A DNA stretch of 64,000 nucleotides from Ectopseudomonas oleovorans. Lineage in GTDB: Bacteria; Pseudomonadota; Gammaproteobacteria; Pseudomonadales; Pseudomonadaceae. This document shows, piece by piece, positions 24,494-34,994 of this stretch. Every line of letters starts with the position of its first letter. Position 1 is the first letter of the stretch. Below the pieces are notes generated by a model. It was not told where the DNA came from, did not search any database, and worked only from the letters and a program-made list of their open reading frames with translations. The stretch spans positions 1-64,000 of the forward strand of contig NZ_QASO01000030.1 of the NCBI RefSeq assembly GCF_003052605.1, written 5' to 3'. Made by a program: the position numbers and the translations under genes.

Positions 24494-24522
24494 CAAAAAG
24501 GGCGGGATCAACCCGCCCTTTC
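24494..24522 (-). terminator. Terminator of ppsA
   Basis: AAAGGGCGGG and CCCGCCCTTT pair around TTGAT; the minus strand continues TTGG. It starts 18 bp beyond the ppsA stop. Confidence 0.85.
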
Positions 24523-24539
24523 TGGATTGATCACAGACC

Positions 24540-26912
24540 TCAGGCTGGCTGAGCCTCAGCCAGGAAGAACCAGGTGTCGAGTACCGAGTCCGGGTTCAGC
24601 GACACGCTCTCGATACCCTGCTCCATCAGCCACTTGGCCAGATCCGGATGGTCCGAAGGGCCCTGGCCGCAGATGCCGATGTACTTGCCGGCCTTGTTAC
24701 AGGCAGCGATGGCATTGGCCAGCAGCTTCTTCACCGCAGGGTTACGCTCATCGAACAGGTGGGCAACGATGCCGGAGTCACGGTCCAGGCCCAGAGTCAG
24801 CTGGGTCAGGTCGTTGGAGCCGATAGAGAAGCCATCGAAGAACTCGAGGAACTCCTCGGCCAGAATGGCGTTGGACGGCAGCTCGCACATCATGATGACC
24901 TTCAGGCCGTCCTGACCACGGGCCAGGCCATTGCTGGCCAGCAGCTCGACCACTTGCGAGGCCTCACCCAGGGTACGCACAAACGGCACCATGATCTCGA
25001 CGTTGGTCAGGCCCATCTCGCCCCGCACCTTCTTCAGCGCACGGCATTCCAGCTCGAAGCAGTCACGGAACGACTCGCTGATGTAACGCGAAGCACCGCG
25101 GAAGCCCAGCATCGGGTTCTCTTCTTCCGGCTCGTACAGCTTGCCGCCGATCAAGTTGGCATATTCGTTGGACTTGAAGTCCGACAGGCGCACGATGACC
25201 TTCTTCGGCCAGAAGGCGGCGGCCAGGGTGCTGATACCCTCAACCAGCTTCTCGACGTAGAAGTTGACCGGATCACCGTAGCCGGCGATGCGTTTCTCGA
25301 CGCTGTCCTTGATCTCCGGCGGCAGGCTGGAGAAGTTCAGCAGCGCCTTCGGGTGCACGCCGATCATGCGGTTGATGATGAACTCCAGACGAGCCAGGCC
25401 AACACCTTCGTTCGGCAGTTGAGCGAAATCGAAAGCGCGATCCGGGTTACCGACGTTCATCATGATCTTGAACGGCAGATCCGGCATGGCATCGACCGAG
25501 TTCTTGCGGATGTCGAAGCCCAGTTCGCCTTCGAAGATGAAGCCGGTATCGCCTTCAGCGCAGGATACGGTCACACCCTGACCGTCCTTGAGTACGCTGG
25601 TGGCGTTGCCGCAACCGACCACGGCCGGAATGCCCAGCTCACGGGCGATGATTGCTGCGTGGCAGGTGCGGCCGCCGCGGTTGGTGACGATGGCGCTGGC
25701 GCGTTTCATCACCGGCTCCCAGTCCGGGTCGGTCATGTCGGAAACCAGCACATCGCCCGGCTGCACCTTGTCCATCTCGGATACGTCGTGGATCACGCGC
25801 ACCTTGCCGGCGCCGATGCGCTGGCCGATGGCACGGCCTTCGACCAGCACGGTGCCCTTCTCTTTGAGCAGGTAGCGCTCCATCACGGTGGCGCTGGAGC
25901 GACTCTTAACAGTTTCCGGACGGGCCTGCACGATGTACAGCTTGCCGTCGTCACCGTCCTTGGCCCACTCGATATCCATTGGGCGACCATAGTGTTTCTC
26001 GATGATCAGTGCCTGCTTGGCCAGCTCGCTGACCTCGGCGTCGCTGATGCAGAAACGCGCGCGCTCGGCGCGGTCGACTTCTACGGTCTTCACCGAGCGA
26101 CCAGCCTTGGCTTCGTCGCCGTAGACCATCTTGATCGCCTTGCTGCCCAAGTTGCGACGCAGAATGGCCGGGCGCCCCGCTTCCAGGGTCGGCTTGTGCA
26201 CGTAGAACTCGTCGGGGTTCACTGCGCCCTGCACGACGGTCTCACCGAGGCCATAGGCGCCGGTGATGAACACCACGTCACGGAAGCCCGATTCGGTGTC
26301 CAGGGTGAACATCACACCGGCGGTGCCGGTTTCCGAACGCACCATACGCTGCACGCCAGCGGACAGGGCGACCAGCTTGTGGTCGAAGCCCTGGTGCACG
26401 CGATAGGCGATGGCGCGGTCGTTGAACAGCGAGGCGAAGACTTCCTTGGCGGCGCGGATCACGTTGTCCACGCCACGGATGTTGAGGAAGGTTTCTTGTT
26501 GGCCGGCGAAGGATGCATCCGGCAGGTCTTCGGCGGTGGCCGAGGAACGCACGGCCACGGCCATGTTGTCGTTGCCGGCGCTCATGGTGGCGAAGGCTTC
26601 ACGAATCTGCTTGTCCAGCTCGGCGGGGAACTCGGCGTCCATCACCCATTGGCGAATCTGCGCGCCGGTCTTGGCCAGGGCGTTGACGTCATCGACATCG
26701 AGCGTGTCGAGCGCTGCGTGGATCTGCGCATTCAGGCCGCTCTGCTCGAGAAAGTCGCGGTAGGCCTGAGCCGTAGTGGCGAAACCGCCGGGCACCGAGA
26801 CACCGGCGCCGGCCAGGTTGCTGATCATCTCGCCGAGGGATGCGTTCTTGCCCCCCACATGCTCAACATCGTGATTGCCGAGCTTATCGAGGGAAACTAC
26901 GTACTCTACCAA
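24540..26912 (-). CDS. ppsA: Phosphoenolpyruvate synthase
   Basis: 790 residues. The N-terminal ATP-grasp domain ([10 protein letters not shown] near 20-29) is followed by the swivelling phosphohistidine domain with [24 protein letters not shown] (catalytic His near 420) and the C-terminal PEP/pyruvate barrel ([19 protein letters not shown], with catalytic-type Cys in GICGQGPS). It converts pyruvate and ATP to PEP for gluconeogenesis. The start is a TTG at 26912: GGAGAG lies six bases upstream and the product begins (M)[11 protein letters not shown]. ppsR is divergent, 181 bp away, and should control it post-translationally. Confidence 0.95.
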   Translation of the reverse strand: MVEYVVSLDKLGNHDVEHVGGKNASLGEMISNLAGAGVSVPGGFATTAQAYRDFLEQSGLNAQIHAALDTLDVDDVNALAKTGAQIRQWVMDAEFPAELDKQIREAFATMSAGNDNMAVAVRSSATAEDLPDASFAGQQETFLNIRGVDNVIRAAKEVFASLFNDRAIAYRVHQGFDHKLVALSAGVQRMVRSETGTAGVMFTLDTESGFRDVVFITGAYGLGETVVQGAVNPDEFYVHKPTLEAGRPAILRRNLGSKAIKMVYGDEAKAGRSVKTVEVDRAERARFCISDAEVSELAKQALIIEKHYGRPMDIEWAKDGDDGKLYIVQARPETVKSRSSATVMERYLLKEKGTVLVEGRAIGQRIGAGKVRVIHDVSEMDKVQPGDVLVSDMTDPDWEPVMKRASAIVTNRGGRTCHAAIIARELGIPAVVGCGNATSVLKDGQGVTVSCAEGDTGFIFEGELGFDIRKNSVDAMPDLPFKIMMNVGNPDRAFDFAQLPNEGVGLARLEFIINRMIGVHPKALLNFSSLPPEIKDSVEKRIAGYGDPVNFYVEKLVEGISTLAAAFWPKKVIVRLSDFKSNEYANLIGGKLYEPEEENPMLGFRGASRYISESFRDCFELECRALKKVRGEMGLTNVEIMVPFVRTLGEASQVVELLASNGLARGQDGLKVIMMCELPSNAILAEEFLEFFDGFSIGSNDLTQLTLGLDRDSGIVAHLFDERNPAVKKLLANAIAACNKAGKYIGICGQGPSDHPDLAKWLMEQGIESVSLNPDSVLDTWFFLAEAQPA

Positions 26913-27093
26913 GGTGATCTCTCCACTAACTGTATTGGAAAAGCTCAGCGGGCTGCGCAATGTCGAACGACCGAGGTCGCGCGATTGTGGCCTTGCCCTT
27001 GAATAAGTAACAATGCCAGAACCCGTGGGCCCCGGCGAAAAACGCGGCCTATCATAGCCAAGAATCGAACTCAGCTTAAGGCCTTTGGCGCAA

Positions 27094-27912
27094 ATGAAAC
27101 GAACCGCTTTCTTCATCTCCGACGGCACCGGCATCACCGCCGAAACCCTGGGTCAGAGTCTGCTCGCGCAGTTCGAGAACATTCAGTTCACCAAACTAAC
27201 GCGCCCTTATATCGACAGCGCCGATAAAGCGCGCGCCATGGTACAACAAATCGATGCCGCCGCTGAAAGGGACGGTGTGCGTCCGATCATCTTCGACACC
27301 ATCGTCAATCGCGATATTCGAGCCATTCTCGATACCGCCAATGGTTTCATGATCGATATCTTCTCGACCTTTCTCTCGCCGCTGGAACAGGAGTTGAGCT
27401 CGCACTCTTCCTACTCCGTCGGCAAGTCGCACTCCATCGGTCAGCACTCCAACTATATGGAGCGTATCGAGGCGGTGAACTTCGCCCTCGACAATGACGA
27501 CGGCGCCCGCACCCACTATTACGACAAGGCCGATCTGATCCTGGTCGGCGTATCACGCTGCGGCAAGACGCCCACCTGCCTGTATATGGCCATGCAATAT
27601 GGCATTCGCGCAGCCAACTACCCGCTGACCGAAGACGACATGGAGCGCCTGCAACTTCCGGAGTCGCTGAAAAAATACCGCGACAAGCTGTTCGGCCTGA
27701 CCATCGATCCGGATCGCCTTACCGCCATCCGCCATGAACGCAAGCCCAACAGCCGCTACGCCAGCTTCGCCCAATGTGAGTTCGAGGTGCGTGAAGTGGA
27801 AAGTCTGTTCCGTCGCGAAAATATCGCCTTCATCAACTCCACGCATTTCTCGGTCGAGGAGATTTCGGCCAAGATCCTGGTGGAAAAAGGTGTTGAACGA
27901 CGCCTTAAATAA
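27094..27912 (+). CDS. ppsR: PEP synthase regulatory protein (bifunctional kinase/pyrophosphorylase)
   Basis: 272 residues, DUF299 family. The start [20 protein letters not shown] is canonical, and the ADP-binding loop is GVSRCGKT (152-159). It inactivates PEP synthase by ADP-dependent phosphorylation of a threonine and reactivates it by phosphate-dependent removal. Its divergent pairing with ppsA, and the lack of a pyruvate-phosphate dikinase gene, favour PEP synthase as the target. ATG 27094 is taken by family alignment; the nearest AAGG is about 12 bases upstream. Confidence 0.93.
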   Translation: MKRTAFFISDGTGITAETLGQSLLAQFENIQFTKLTRPYIDSADKARAMVQQIDAAAERDGVRPIIFDTIVNRDIRAILDTANGFMIDIFSTFLSPLEQELSSHSSYSVGKSHSIGQHSNYMERIEAVNFALDNDDGARTHYYDKADLILVGVSRCGKTPTCLYMAMQYGIRAANYPLTEDDMERLQLPESLKKYRDKLFGLTIDPDRLTAIRHERKPNSRYASFAQCEFEVREVESLFRRENIAFINSTHFSVEEISAKILVEKGVERRLK

Positions 27913-27936
27913 CCACCATAAGCTCATGTTTCAAAA

Positions 27937-27967
27937 GAGAAAAGGCTCGATACTTCGAGCCTTTTCT
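27937..27967. terminator. Bidirectional terminator between ppsR and prpF
   Basis: AGAAAAGGCTCGA and TCGAGCCTTTTCT form a 13-bp stem with A- and T-rich ends on both sides, serving the two convergent genes. Confidence 0.88.
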
Positions 27968-27978
27968 AGTTTCAGCGG

Positions 27979-29166
27979 TTAGAAGCTGCCACCCGGCACA
28001 CGCACCCAGCCCTCCATGAGGATGCGCGCACTGCGGCTCATCACTGCCTTGGTCACTGCCCACTGACCATCGACCAGACGAGCCTGTGCACCAACACGCA
28101 AGGTGCCGGACGGATGGCCAAAACGCACCGCCTCGCGCTCGCCGCCGCCAGCGGCCAGGTTGACCAACGTACCTGGTATCGCCGCCGCCGTGCCGATGGC
28201 CACCGCACAAGTGCCCATCATCGCGTGGTGCAGTTTGCCCATCGACAGCGCGCGCACCAGCAGATCGACATCGCCAGCTTTTACATCCTTGCCGCTGGAT
28301 GTGCGGTAATCCTTGGGCGGACTGACGAAGGCGATCTTCGGGGTGTGCTGACGTGTCGCAGCCTCCTCGGCCGTCTTGATCAGCCCCATGCGCAGCGCAC
28401 CAGCGATGCGGATCTGCTCGAAGCGCGCCAGTTGCGCCGGATCGCCATTGATGGCCTCGCGCAGCTCGGTACCCTGGTAGCCGATGTCCTCAGCATTGAC
28501 GAACACCGTCGGGATGCCGGCAGTGATCATGGTCGCCTTGAAGATGCCAATGCCCGGCACCTCGAGGTCATCGACCAGATTGCCGGTGGGGAACATCGAA
28601 CCGCCCTCCTCACCATCGTCGGACGGGTCGAGGAACTCCAGCACGATCTCCGCCGCCGGGAAGGTCACCCCGTCCAGTTCGAAGTCACCGGTTTCCTGCA
28701 CCTGGCCACCCGTGACCGGTACATGGGCGATGATGGTTTTCTGGATATTGGCCTGCCAGATACGCACTACGCAGGTGCCGTTGTCGGGAATCCGTGCGGG
28801 GTCGACCAGACCGGCATGGATGGCGAAGGCACCGGCCGCGGTGGACAGGTTGCCGCAGTTGCCGCTCCAGTCGACAAAGGCCTTGTCGATGGAGACCTGA
28901 CCGTAGAGGTAGTCGACATCGTGATCGGGCTGGCTGCTTTTCGACAGAATCACGCATTTGGAGGTGCTCGACGTGGCGCCGCCCATGCCGTCGATCTGCG
29001 CCGAGTACGGATCGGGGCTGCCGATCACGCGCATGAACAGCCTGTCGCGCGCCTCGCCCGGCACCTGGCAACGCTCAGGCAGATCCTGCAGGCGAAAGAA
29101 CACGCCCTTGCTGGTGCCGCCACGCATGTAGGTGGCGGGGATTTTCACTTGCGGCAGATAAGCCAT
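27979..29166 (-). CDS. prpF: 2-Methylaconitate cis-trans isomerase
   Basis: 395 residues. PrpF family: TYMRGGTSKGVFF at the N-terminus, GGATSSTSKC (about 73-82), and GNCGNLSTAAGAFAI (about 111-125) are the conserved blocks of the diaminopimelate-epimerase-like fold. It isomerises the trans product of AcnD into cis-2-methylaconitate so that a normal aconitase can finish the methylcitrate cycle. It is the last gene of the prp operon, 200 bp after acnD, with two palindromes in between. ATG 29166 gives MAYLPQVKIPATY. Confidence 0.93.
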   Translation of the reverse strand: MAYLPQVKIPATYMRGGTSKGVFFRLQDLPERCQVPGEARDRLFMRVIGSPDPYSAQIDGMGGATSSTSKCVILSKSSQPDHDVDYLYGQVSIDKAFVDWSGNCGNLSTAAGAFAIHAGLVDPARIPDNGTCVVRIWQANIQKTIIAHVPVTGGQVQETGDFELDGVTFPAAEIVLEFLDPSDDGEEGGSMFPTGNLVDDLEVPGIGIFKATMITAGIPTVFVNAEDIGYQGTELREAINGDPAQLARFEQIRIAGALRMGLIKTAEEAATRQHTPKIAFVSPPKDYRTSSGKDVKAGDVDLLVRALSMGKLHHAMMGTCAVAIGTAAAIPGTLVNLAAGGGEREAVRFGHPSGTLRVGAQARLVDGQWAVTKAVMSRSARILMEGWVRVPGGSF

Positions 29167-29181
29167 GAGTGCAGTCCTGAA

Positions 29182-29250
29182 GTAGCCCGGATGCAATCCG
29201 GGAATGACGGTGCTCGCTTTTCGCCGGATTGCATCCGGGCCTCGCGCTAC
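29182..29250. repeat. Intergenic palindrome GTAGCCCGGATGCAATCCGG type
   Basis: GTAGCCCGGATGCAATCCGG pairs with CCGGATTGCATCCGGGC followed by GCTAC, a large cruciform-prone element just upstream of prpF. Confidence 0.75.
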
Positions 29251-29258
29251 CGGCTTTT

Positions 29259-29329
29259 CGTAGGAGCGAGCTCTGCTCGCGAATAGCCTCGCAACGAAGC
29301 TTGGTTCGCGAGCAGAGCTCGCTCCTACA
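29259..29329. repeat. Intergenic palindrome GTAGGAGCGAGCTCTGCTCGCGAA type
   Basis: CGTAGGAGCGAGCTCTGC... is repeated in inverse as ...GCAGAGCTCGCTCCTAC. A second copy of the same family lies at 56074-56135. With the neighbouring palindrome it fills most of the acnD-prpF gap. Confidence 0.8.
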
Positions 29330-29366
29330 GAAGTTGTACCGGCCCGCTCGCGGGCCGGTCGTTACA

Positions 29367-31988
29367 TCAAGCCACCGCACCTTCGAGGAAGTCCTTGGCG
29401 AAGCGCTGCAGCACGCCGCCGGCCTTGTACACGCTGACATCCGCCGCGGTATCCAGTCGGCAGGTCACCGGCACCCGAACCACTTCACCGTTACGGCGAT
29501 TGACCACCAGGGTCAGGTCGCAGCGCGGCGAGATATCGCCCTCGATGTCATAGGTTTCGGTGCCGTCCAGCCCCAGGGTCAGGCGCGTGGTGCCCGGTTT
29601 GAACTCTACCGGCAGCACGCCCATGCCCACCAGGTTGGTGCGGTGGATGCGCTCGAAGCCTTCGGCGACGATCACTTCCACGCCCGCCAAACGTACGCCC
29701 TTGGCCGCCCAATCCCGCGACGAGCCCTGGCCGTAGTCGGCACCAGCGACGATGATCAGGTTCTGCTTGCGGTTCATGTAGGTCTCGATGGCTTCCCACA
29801 TGCGCATCACCTGGCCTTCCGGCTCGACGCGGGCCAGCGAGCCCTTCTTCACCTGGCCGTCGACCACAGCCATCTCGTTGACCAGTTGCGGGTTGGCGAA
29901 GGTGGCGCGCTGTGCGGTCAGGTGGTCGCCACGGTGGGTGGCGTAGGAGTTGAAGTCCTCCTCCGGCAGGCCCATTTTCGCCAGGTACTCACCGGCGGCC
30001 GAGTCCGCCAGGATGGCGTTGGACGGCGACAGGTGGTCGGTGGTGATGTTGTCCGGCAGGATCGCCAGCGGACGCATGCCCTTGAGCGTGCGCTCGCCGG
30101 CCAGCGCACCCTCCCAGTAAGGCGGGCGGCGGATGTAGGTGGACATCGGCCGCCAGTCGTACAGCGGGCTGTCGGCTTCCTTCACCGTCCCGAGGTCGAA
30201 CATCGGGATATAGATCTGCTTGAACTGCTCGGGCTTGACGCTCGCCGCGACTATGGCGTCGATCTCCTCGTCGCTCGGCCACAGGTCCTTCAACGTGATG
30301 GGGTTGCCCTGGGCATCGGTGCCCAGCGCGTCCTGCTCGATATCGAAGCGCACGGTACCGGCAATGGCATAGGCCACAACCAGCGGTGGCGAAGCGAGGA
30401 AGGCCTGCTTGGCATAGGGATGGATGCGCCCGTCGAAGTTGCGGTTGCCTGAGAGCACAGCGGTGGCGTACAGGTCGCGGTCGATGATTTCTTTCTGAAT
30501 CTTCGGATCGAGCGCGCCGGACATGCCGTTACAGGTGGTGCAGGCGTAGGCGACGATGCCGAAACCGAGCTTCTCCAGTTCCGGCAGCAGGCCAGCCTCT
30601 TGCAGATACAGCTTGGCGACTTTCGAACCTGGAGCGAATGACGTCTTCACCCAGGGCTTGCGCACCAGGCCCAGCGCGTTGGCCTTCTTCGCCACCAGAC
30701 CAGCAGCGATGACGTTGCGCGGGTTGGAGGTGTTGGTGCAGCTGGTGATGGCGGCGATGATCACCGCGCCATCGGGCATCAGCCCCTGGGCTTCTTCACC
30801 CTTGCCAGCTTGCAGCTTGGCTTCGTCAGCGATGCCACGCTCGGCCAGCGCCGAGGTCGGCAGGCGGCGATGCGGGTTGCTTGGCCCAGCCATGTTGCGC
30901 ACCACACTGCCCAGATCGAAGCGCAACACACGCTCGTACTCGGCGGTTTTCAGCGCGTCGCTCCACAGACCCAGGGTCTTGGCGTAGTTTTCTACCAGCG
31001 CCACCTGTTCCGGCTCGCGACCGGTGAGCTTGAGGTAGTCGATGGTCTGGCCGTCGATGTAGAACATCGAGGCGGTGGCGCCGTATTCCGGGCACATGTT
31101 GGAGATGGTCGCGCGATCACCGATGGACAGGCTGTCCGCCCCTTCACCGAAGAACTCGACCCAGGCCCCCACCACCCTTTCCTTGCGCAGGAACTCGGTG
31201 ATAGCCAGGACGATATCGGTGGCGGTGATGCCGGGCTGGCGCTTACCAGTCAGCTCGACGCCGACGATATCGGGCAAGCGCATCATCGACGGGTGGCCGA
31301 GCATCACCGTCTCGGCCTCCAGGCCGCCGACGCCAATGGCGATCACGCCCAGGGCATCCACGTGCGGAGTGTGCGAGTCGGTGCCGACGCAGGTATCGGG
31401 GAAGGCAATGCCGCCGCGTGCCTGGATCACCGGGCTCATTTTCTCCAGGTTGATCTGGTGCATGATGCCGTTGCCGGCCGGGATCACGTCGACGTTCTTG
31501 AACGCGGTCTTGGTCCAGTCGATGAAATGGAAGCGATCCTCGTTGCGGCGATCCTCGATGGCGCGGTTCTTCTCGAAGGCATCCGGATCGAAGCCCGGCG
31601 CCTCGACGGCCAGCGAATGGTCGACGATCAACTGGGTCGGCACCACCGGGTTGACCTTGGACGGGTCACCACCTTTTTCTGCGATGGCATCGCGCAGGCC
31701 GGCCAGATCCACCAGCGCGGTCTGACCGAGAATGTCATGACAGACCACCCGCGCCGGATACCAGGGAAAGTCCAGGTCGCGCTTGCGGTAGACCAGCTGT
31801 TCCAGCGAGGCCGTCAGATCCTGCGGCTCGCAGCGACGCACCAGTTGCTCGGCGAGTACGCGCGAGGTGTAGGGCAGCTTGTCCCAGGCACCGGCCTGGA
31901 TCGCCTCGACCGCCTCACGTGCGTCGAAGTAATCCAGTGCGGTGCCGGTCAGGCGCTTGCGGTATTGGCTATTCACGGTGTCGTTCAT
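29367..31988 (-). CDS. acnD: 2-Methylcitrate dehydratase, Fe/S-dependent (AcnD)
   Basis: 873 residues, aconitase superfamily. Iron-sulfur ligands lie in ITSCTNTSNPRN (about 430) and ACTTCNG (about 495-500). The active-site loops GTDSHTPHVDALGV and GADYGQGSSRDWA are present, as is the C-terminal swivel domain (GERIHRTNLVGMGVLP-like). It dehydrates 2-methylcitrate to the trans-type methylaconitate and works with PrpF. There is no prpD in the cluster, so this pair replaces it. It follows prpC by two bases, implying tight translational coupling. Confidence 0.93.
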   Translation of the reverse strand: MNDTVNSQYRKRLTGTALDYFDAREAVEAIQAGAWDKLPYTSRVLAEQLVRRCEPQDLTASLEQLVYRKRDLDFPWYPARVVCHDILGQTALVDLAGLRDAIAEKGGDPSKVNPVVPTQLIVDHSLAVEAPGFDPDAFEKNRAIEDRRNEDRFHFIDWTKTAFKNVDVIPAGNGIMHQINLEKMSPVIQARGGIAFPDTCVGTDSHTPHVDALGVIAIGVGGLEAETVMLGHPSMMRLPDIVGVELTGKRQPGITATDIVLAITEFLRKERVVGAWVEFFGEGADSLSIGDRATISNMCPEYGATASMFYIDGQTIDYLKLTGREPEQVALVENYAKTLGLWSDALKTAEYERVLRFDLGSVVRNMAGPSNPHRRLPTSALAERGIADEAKLQAGKGEEAQGLMPDGAVIIAAITSCTNTSNPRNVIAAGLVAKKANALGLVRKPWVKTSFAPGSKVAKLYLQEAGLLPELEKLGFGIVAYACTTCNGMSGALDPKIQKEIIDRDLYATAVLSGNRNFDGRIHPYAKQAFLASPPLVVAYAIAGTVRFDIEQDALGTDAQGNPITLKDLWPSDEEIDAIVAASVKPEQFKQIYIPMFDLGTVKEADSPLYDWRPMSTYIRRPPYWEGALAGERTLKGMRPLAILPDNITTDHLSPSNAILADSAAGEYLAKMGLPEEDFNSYATHRGDHLTAQRATFANPQLVNEMAVVDGQVKKGSLARVEPEGQVMRMWEAIETYMNRKQNLIIVAGADYGQGSSRDWAAKGVRLAGVEVIVAEGFERIHRTNLVGMGVLPVEFKPGTTRLTLGLDGTETYDIEGDISPRCDLTLVVNRRNGEVVRVPVTCRLDTAADVSVYKAGGVLQRFAKDFLEGAVA

Positions 31989-31990
31989 GG

Positions 31991-33148
31991 TTATTTACGA
32001 TCCTTGAGCGGTACGAACTTCAGGTCTTCGGGGCCTGTGTAGTTGGCGCTCGGGCGGATGATTTTGCCGTCGATACGCTGCTCGATGACGTGCGCCGACC
32101 AGCCGGCAGTGCGGGCGATGACGAACAGCGGGGTGAACATGGCGGTGGGCACGCCCATCATGTGGTAGCTCACGGCGCTGAACCAGTCGAGGTTGGGGAA
32201 CATCTTCTTGATGTCCCACATGATGGTTTCCAGACGCTCGGCGATGTCGAACATCTTGGTGTTGCCCTGCTCCACGGACAGCTCGCGGGCCACTTCCTTG
32301 ATCACCTTGTTGCGCGGGTCGCTCACGGTGTAGACCGGATGACCGAAGCCGATCACCACTTCCTTACGCCCTACTCGCTCGCGGATATCGGCCTCAGCCT
32401 CGTCCGGGCTGTCGTAGCGCTTCTGCACCTCGAAGGCCACTTCGTTGGCGCCGCCGTGTTTCGGCCCGCGCAACGCGCCAATAGCGCCAGCGATGCAGGA
32501 GAACAGGTCGGAACCGGTGCCGGCGATCACCCGCGAGGTGAAGGTCGAGGCGTTGAACTCGTGCTCGGCATACAGATTCAGCGAGGTGTGCATGGCGCGC
32601 ACCCAGGACTCGCGTGGCTTCTCGCCGTGCAACAGATGGAGGAAGTGGCCGCCGATGGAGTCGTCGTCGGTTTCCACCTCGATGCGCTTGCCGTTGTGGC
32701 TGTAGTGGTACCAGTACAGCAGCGCCGAGCCCAGGCTGGCCATCAGCTTGTCGGCGATATCACGGGCGCCAGGGTGGTTGTGATCGTCCTTTTCCGGCGC
32801 CAGGCAGCCGAGTACGGAGACTGCGGTACGCATCACGTCCATCGGGTGCGCCGAAGGCGGCAGTTGCTCAAGTGCCGCCTTCACCCCGGCCGGCAGGCCG
32901 CGCAGAGCCTTGAGCTTAGCCTTGTAGCCGGCCAGTTCGGCGACGTTGGGCAGCTTGCCGTGCACCAGCAGGTGAGCGATCTCCTCGAACTCGCAGCGAT
33001 TGGCAAAATCGAGCACGTCATAGCCACGGTAATGCAGGTCGTTACCGGTGCGGCCAACGGTGCACAGCGCGGTATTGCCGGCGGCTGTGCCGCTGAGGGC
33101 AACGGATTTCTTCGGCTTGAAGCCTGGCGTGGTTTCGGTGGCACTCAT
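31991..33148 (-). CDS. prpC: 2-Methylcitrate synthase
   Basis: 385 residues, citrate-synthase fold. Catalytic-site blocks are [39 protein letters not shown] and [13 protein letters not shown], which carry the usual His, His and nearby residues. It condenses propionyl-CoA with oxaloacetate. GAGGAG lies before ATG 33148. An A-rich AACAAAAA motif upstream of the ribosome site fits the Hfq/Crc catabolite-repression target. It is separated from prpB by 137 bp containing a palindrome. Confidence 0.93.
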   Translation of the reverse strand: MSATETTPGFKPKKSVALSGTAAGNTALCTVGRTGNDLHYRGYDVLDFANRCEFEEIAHLLVHGKLPNVAELAGYKAKLKALRGLPAGVKAALEQLPPSAHPMDVMRTAVSVLGCLAPEKDDHNHPGARDIADKLMASLGSALLYWYHYSHNGKRIEVETDDDSIGGHFLHLLHGEKPRESWVRAMHTSLNLYAEHEFNASTFTSRVIAGTGSDLFSCIAGAIGALRGPKHGGANEVAFEVQKRYDSPDEAEADIRERVGRKEVVIGFGHPVYTVSDPRNKVIKEVARELSVEQGNTKMFDIAERLETIMWDIKKMFPNLDWFSAVSYHMMGVPTAMFTPLFVIARTAGWSAHVIEQRIDGKIIRPSANYTGPEDLKFVPLKDRK

Positions 33149-33165
33149 GGTTATCTCCTCGACTC

Positions 33166-33173
33166 TTTTTGTT
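33166..33173 (-). promoter_or_regulatory. Candidate Hfq/Crc site upstream of prpC
   Basis: On the minus strand AACAAAAA matches AAnAAnAA, placed just upstream of the GAGGAG ribosome site of prpC. Such short A-rich motifs can arise by chance. Confidence 0.35.
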
Positions 33174-33186
33174 CTGCTGTGCTCTG

Positions 33187-33274
33187 CGTAGGGTGCCGGG
33201 CGGTGATCCGCCTCAGCCCACCGGCAGTGCTGACACGGTGGGCTGAAGCGAATCGTCGCCCGGCCCACCCTACG
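33187..33274. repeat. Intergenic palindrome between prpB and prpC
   Basis: CGTAGGGTGCCGGGCGGTGATCC faces a degenerate inverse ending GCCCGGCCCACCCTACG, with AGCCCACCG/CGGTGGGCT as an inner stem. It may set the ratio of prpB to downstream genes. Confidence 0.7.
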
Positions 33275-33285
33275 ACCTTGCTGGT

Positions 33286-34173
33286 TTACTTCTTGCCGGC
33301 GGCGAACAGCGCGTCGAGCTTCTGCTCGAAGGCGTGGTAGCCGATGCGGTCGTAGAGTTCGGCGCGGGTCTGCATCAGCTCGATCACATCCTTCTGGTGG
33401 CCGTTCTGGCGGATCGAGGTGTAGACACTTTCGGCCGCCTTGTTCGCCGCGCGGAAGGCCGACAGCGGGTAGAGCTGGATGGCCACGCCGACCGACGCCA
33501 GTTCATCGCGGGTGAACAGCGGCGTGGCGCCGAATTCGGTGATGTTGGCCAGTACCGGCACATTCAGCGCGTCAACAAAGCGCTTGTAGGTCGGCAGGTC
33601 ATAAGCGGCCTCGGCGAAGATGCCATCAGCACCTGCCTCGACGTAGGCCTGGCAGCGCTCGATGGCGGCATCCACGCCCTCGGCCTGGATGGCGTCGGTG
33701 CGGGCGATGAGGAAGAAGTCCGGGTCAGTCTTGGCATCGGCGGCGGCCCTGACACGGTCGACCATTTCCTCGCAGGAGACGATCTCCTTGCCCGGACGGT
33801 GACCGCAGCGCTTGGCACCCACCTGATCCTCGATATGCGCAGCGGCAGCACCGGCCTTGATCAGGTTCTTGATGGTGCGTTCGATATTGAAGGCACTGGG
33901 GCCAAAGCCGGTGTCAATATCCACCAGCAGCGGCAGGTCACAGACATCGGTGATGCGGCGCACGTCTGTGAGCACGTCATCCAGGGTGTTGATGCCCAGA
34001 TCCGGCAAGCCGAGCGAGCCGGCGGCGACACCGCCACCGGACAGGTAAATAGCGCGAAAGCCCGCGCGCTTGGCCAGCAGTGCATGGTTGGCGTTGATCG
34101 CACCGATAACCTGCAGTGGCTGCTCCTCGGCGAGGGCCTGGCGGAAACGCTGGCCGGCGGAAAGCTGGGTCAT
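33286..34173 (-). CDS. prpB: 2-Methylisocitrate lyase
   Basis: 295 residues, isocitrate-lyase superfamily. The catalytic loop [10 protein letters not shown] (121-130, Cys123) and metal-binding segments ([13 protein letters not shown]) are visible. It splits 2-methylisocitrate into pyruvate and succinate, the last step of the methylcitrate cycle. Its ATG overlaps the stop of the GntR gene by four bases (ATGA), so regulator and enzyme are translated from one message. Confidence 0.94.
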   Translation of the reverse strand: MTQLSAGQRFRQALAEEQPLQVIGAINANHALLAKRAGFRAIYLSGGGVAAGSLGLPDLGINTLDDVLTDVRRITDVCDLPLLVDIDTGFGPSAFNIERTIKNLIKAGAAAAHIEDQVGAKRCGHRPGKEIVSCEEMVDRVRAAADAKTDPDFFLIARTDAIQAEGVDAAIERCQAYVEAGADGIFAEAAYDLPTYKRFVDALNVPVLANITEFGATPLFTRDELASVGVAIQLYPLSAFRAANKAAESVYTSIRQNGHQKDVIELMQTRAELYDRIGYHAFEQKLDALFAAGKK

Positions 34174-34907
34174 GAATCACCTCGAGTCTTGGATGAAGGG
34201 GTGAGCGCTTCCTGTCCACATTGGGAAACGTAGTGGCGCTCGATATTGCGCTTGGAGGCGCCGATGTGGCGGCGCATCAGCAATTCGGCCAGTTCACCGT
34301 CACGAGCTTCGATGGCGTCGAGAATGCGGTGGTGCTCGGCGAAGGCCTGGTGCGGCCGATTGGGTGTGGTGGAGAACTGCAGTCGGTACATGCGCACCAA
34401 CTGGTACAGCTCGTCGCACAGCAGCTTGGCCAGGGTGCGATTGCCGCTGCCCTGGATGATCCGGTAGTGGAAGTCGAAGTCGCCTTCCTGCTGGTAGTAG
34501 CCGACACCAGCCTTGAACGCGGCATCCTGCTCGTGCAGCTCCAGCACCTGGCGTAGCTCATCGATCTCCTGCTGGGTCATGCGCTCGGCCGCCAGGCGGC
34601 AGGCCATGCCTTCGAGCGACTCGCGAATCTCGTACAGCTCGACCAACTCGGCATGACTGAGCGACACCACCCGCGCCCCCACATGTGGCACGCGCACCAG
34701 CAGCTTCTGCCCTTCCAGGCGATGAATGGCCTCGCGTAGAGGGCCACGACTGATGCCATAGGTGCGCGCCAGCTCGGGCTCAGAGATCTTGCTACCCGGG
34801 GCGATCTCGCCTTTGACGATAGCGGCCTGGATCAGACGGAAGACGTGCTCGGAAAGCGTCTCCGAATCCACCTGCGGCGCTGCTGACGCATCTGATTGAA
34901 GCAGCAT
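34170..34907 (-). CDS. GntR-family (FCD/VanR-type) regulator of the prp operon
   Basis: 245 residues. The N-terminal winged helix-turn-helix ([30 protein letters not shown], about 40-70) is followed by an all-helical FCD ligand-binding domain with candidate metal residues ([23 protein letters not shown]). It is the first gene of the operon and probably responds to a methylcitrate-cycle intermediate. A perfect ATTGTCGACAAT palindrome 76 bp upstream and a degenerate copy over its start codon suggest autoregulation. The ATG at 34907 lacks a clear ribosome site; TTG/GTG codons just upstream are alternatives. Confidence 0.88.
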   Translation of the reverse strand: MLLQSDASAAPQVDSETLSEHVFRLIQAAIVKGEIAPGSKISEPELARTYGISRGPLREAIHRLEGQKLLVRVPHVGARVVSLSHAELVELYEIRESLEGMACRLAAERMTQQEIDELRQVLELHEQDAAFKAGVGYYQQEGDFDFHYRIIQGSGNRTLAKLLCDELYQLVRMYRLQFSTTPNRPHQAFAEHHRILDAIEARDGELAELLMRRHIGASKRNIERHYVSQCGQEALTPSSKTRGDS

Positions 34908-34908
34908 G

Positions 34909-34920
34909 ATTGTCAACACC
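34909..34920. promoter_or_regulatory. Degenerate second operator over the GntR start
   Basis: ATTGTCAACACC resembles the upstream palindrome ATTGTCGACAAT in 9 of 12 positions and touches the start codon of the regulator. Confidence 0.35.
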
Positions 34921-34982
34921 AATAGATATTCAGGGCGATATAACTACACCATAAAGCCAAAAATGTCAAAGCAGACCAAAGC

Positions 34983-34994
34983 ATTGTCGACAAT
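34983..34994. promoter_or_regulatory. Candidate operator of the prp GntR regulator
   Basis: ATTGTCGACAAT is a perfect 12-bp palindrome of the kind bound by FCD-type GntR regulators. It lies 76 bp upstream of the regulator gene, in the only promoter region of the operon. Confidence 0.6.

Noticed and set aside
24648..27002. Antisense frame of 784 codons opposite ppsA
   Set aside because: It mirrors the conserved ppsA codons; no motif or ribosome site supports it.
29182..29329. Repeated GTAG...CTAC units as a CRISPR array
   Set aside because: They are self-complementary, differ from each other, lack regular spacing and have no cas genes.
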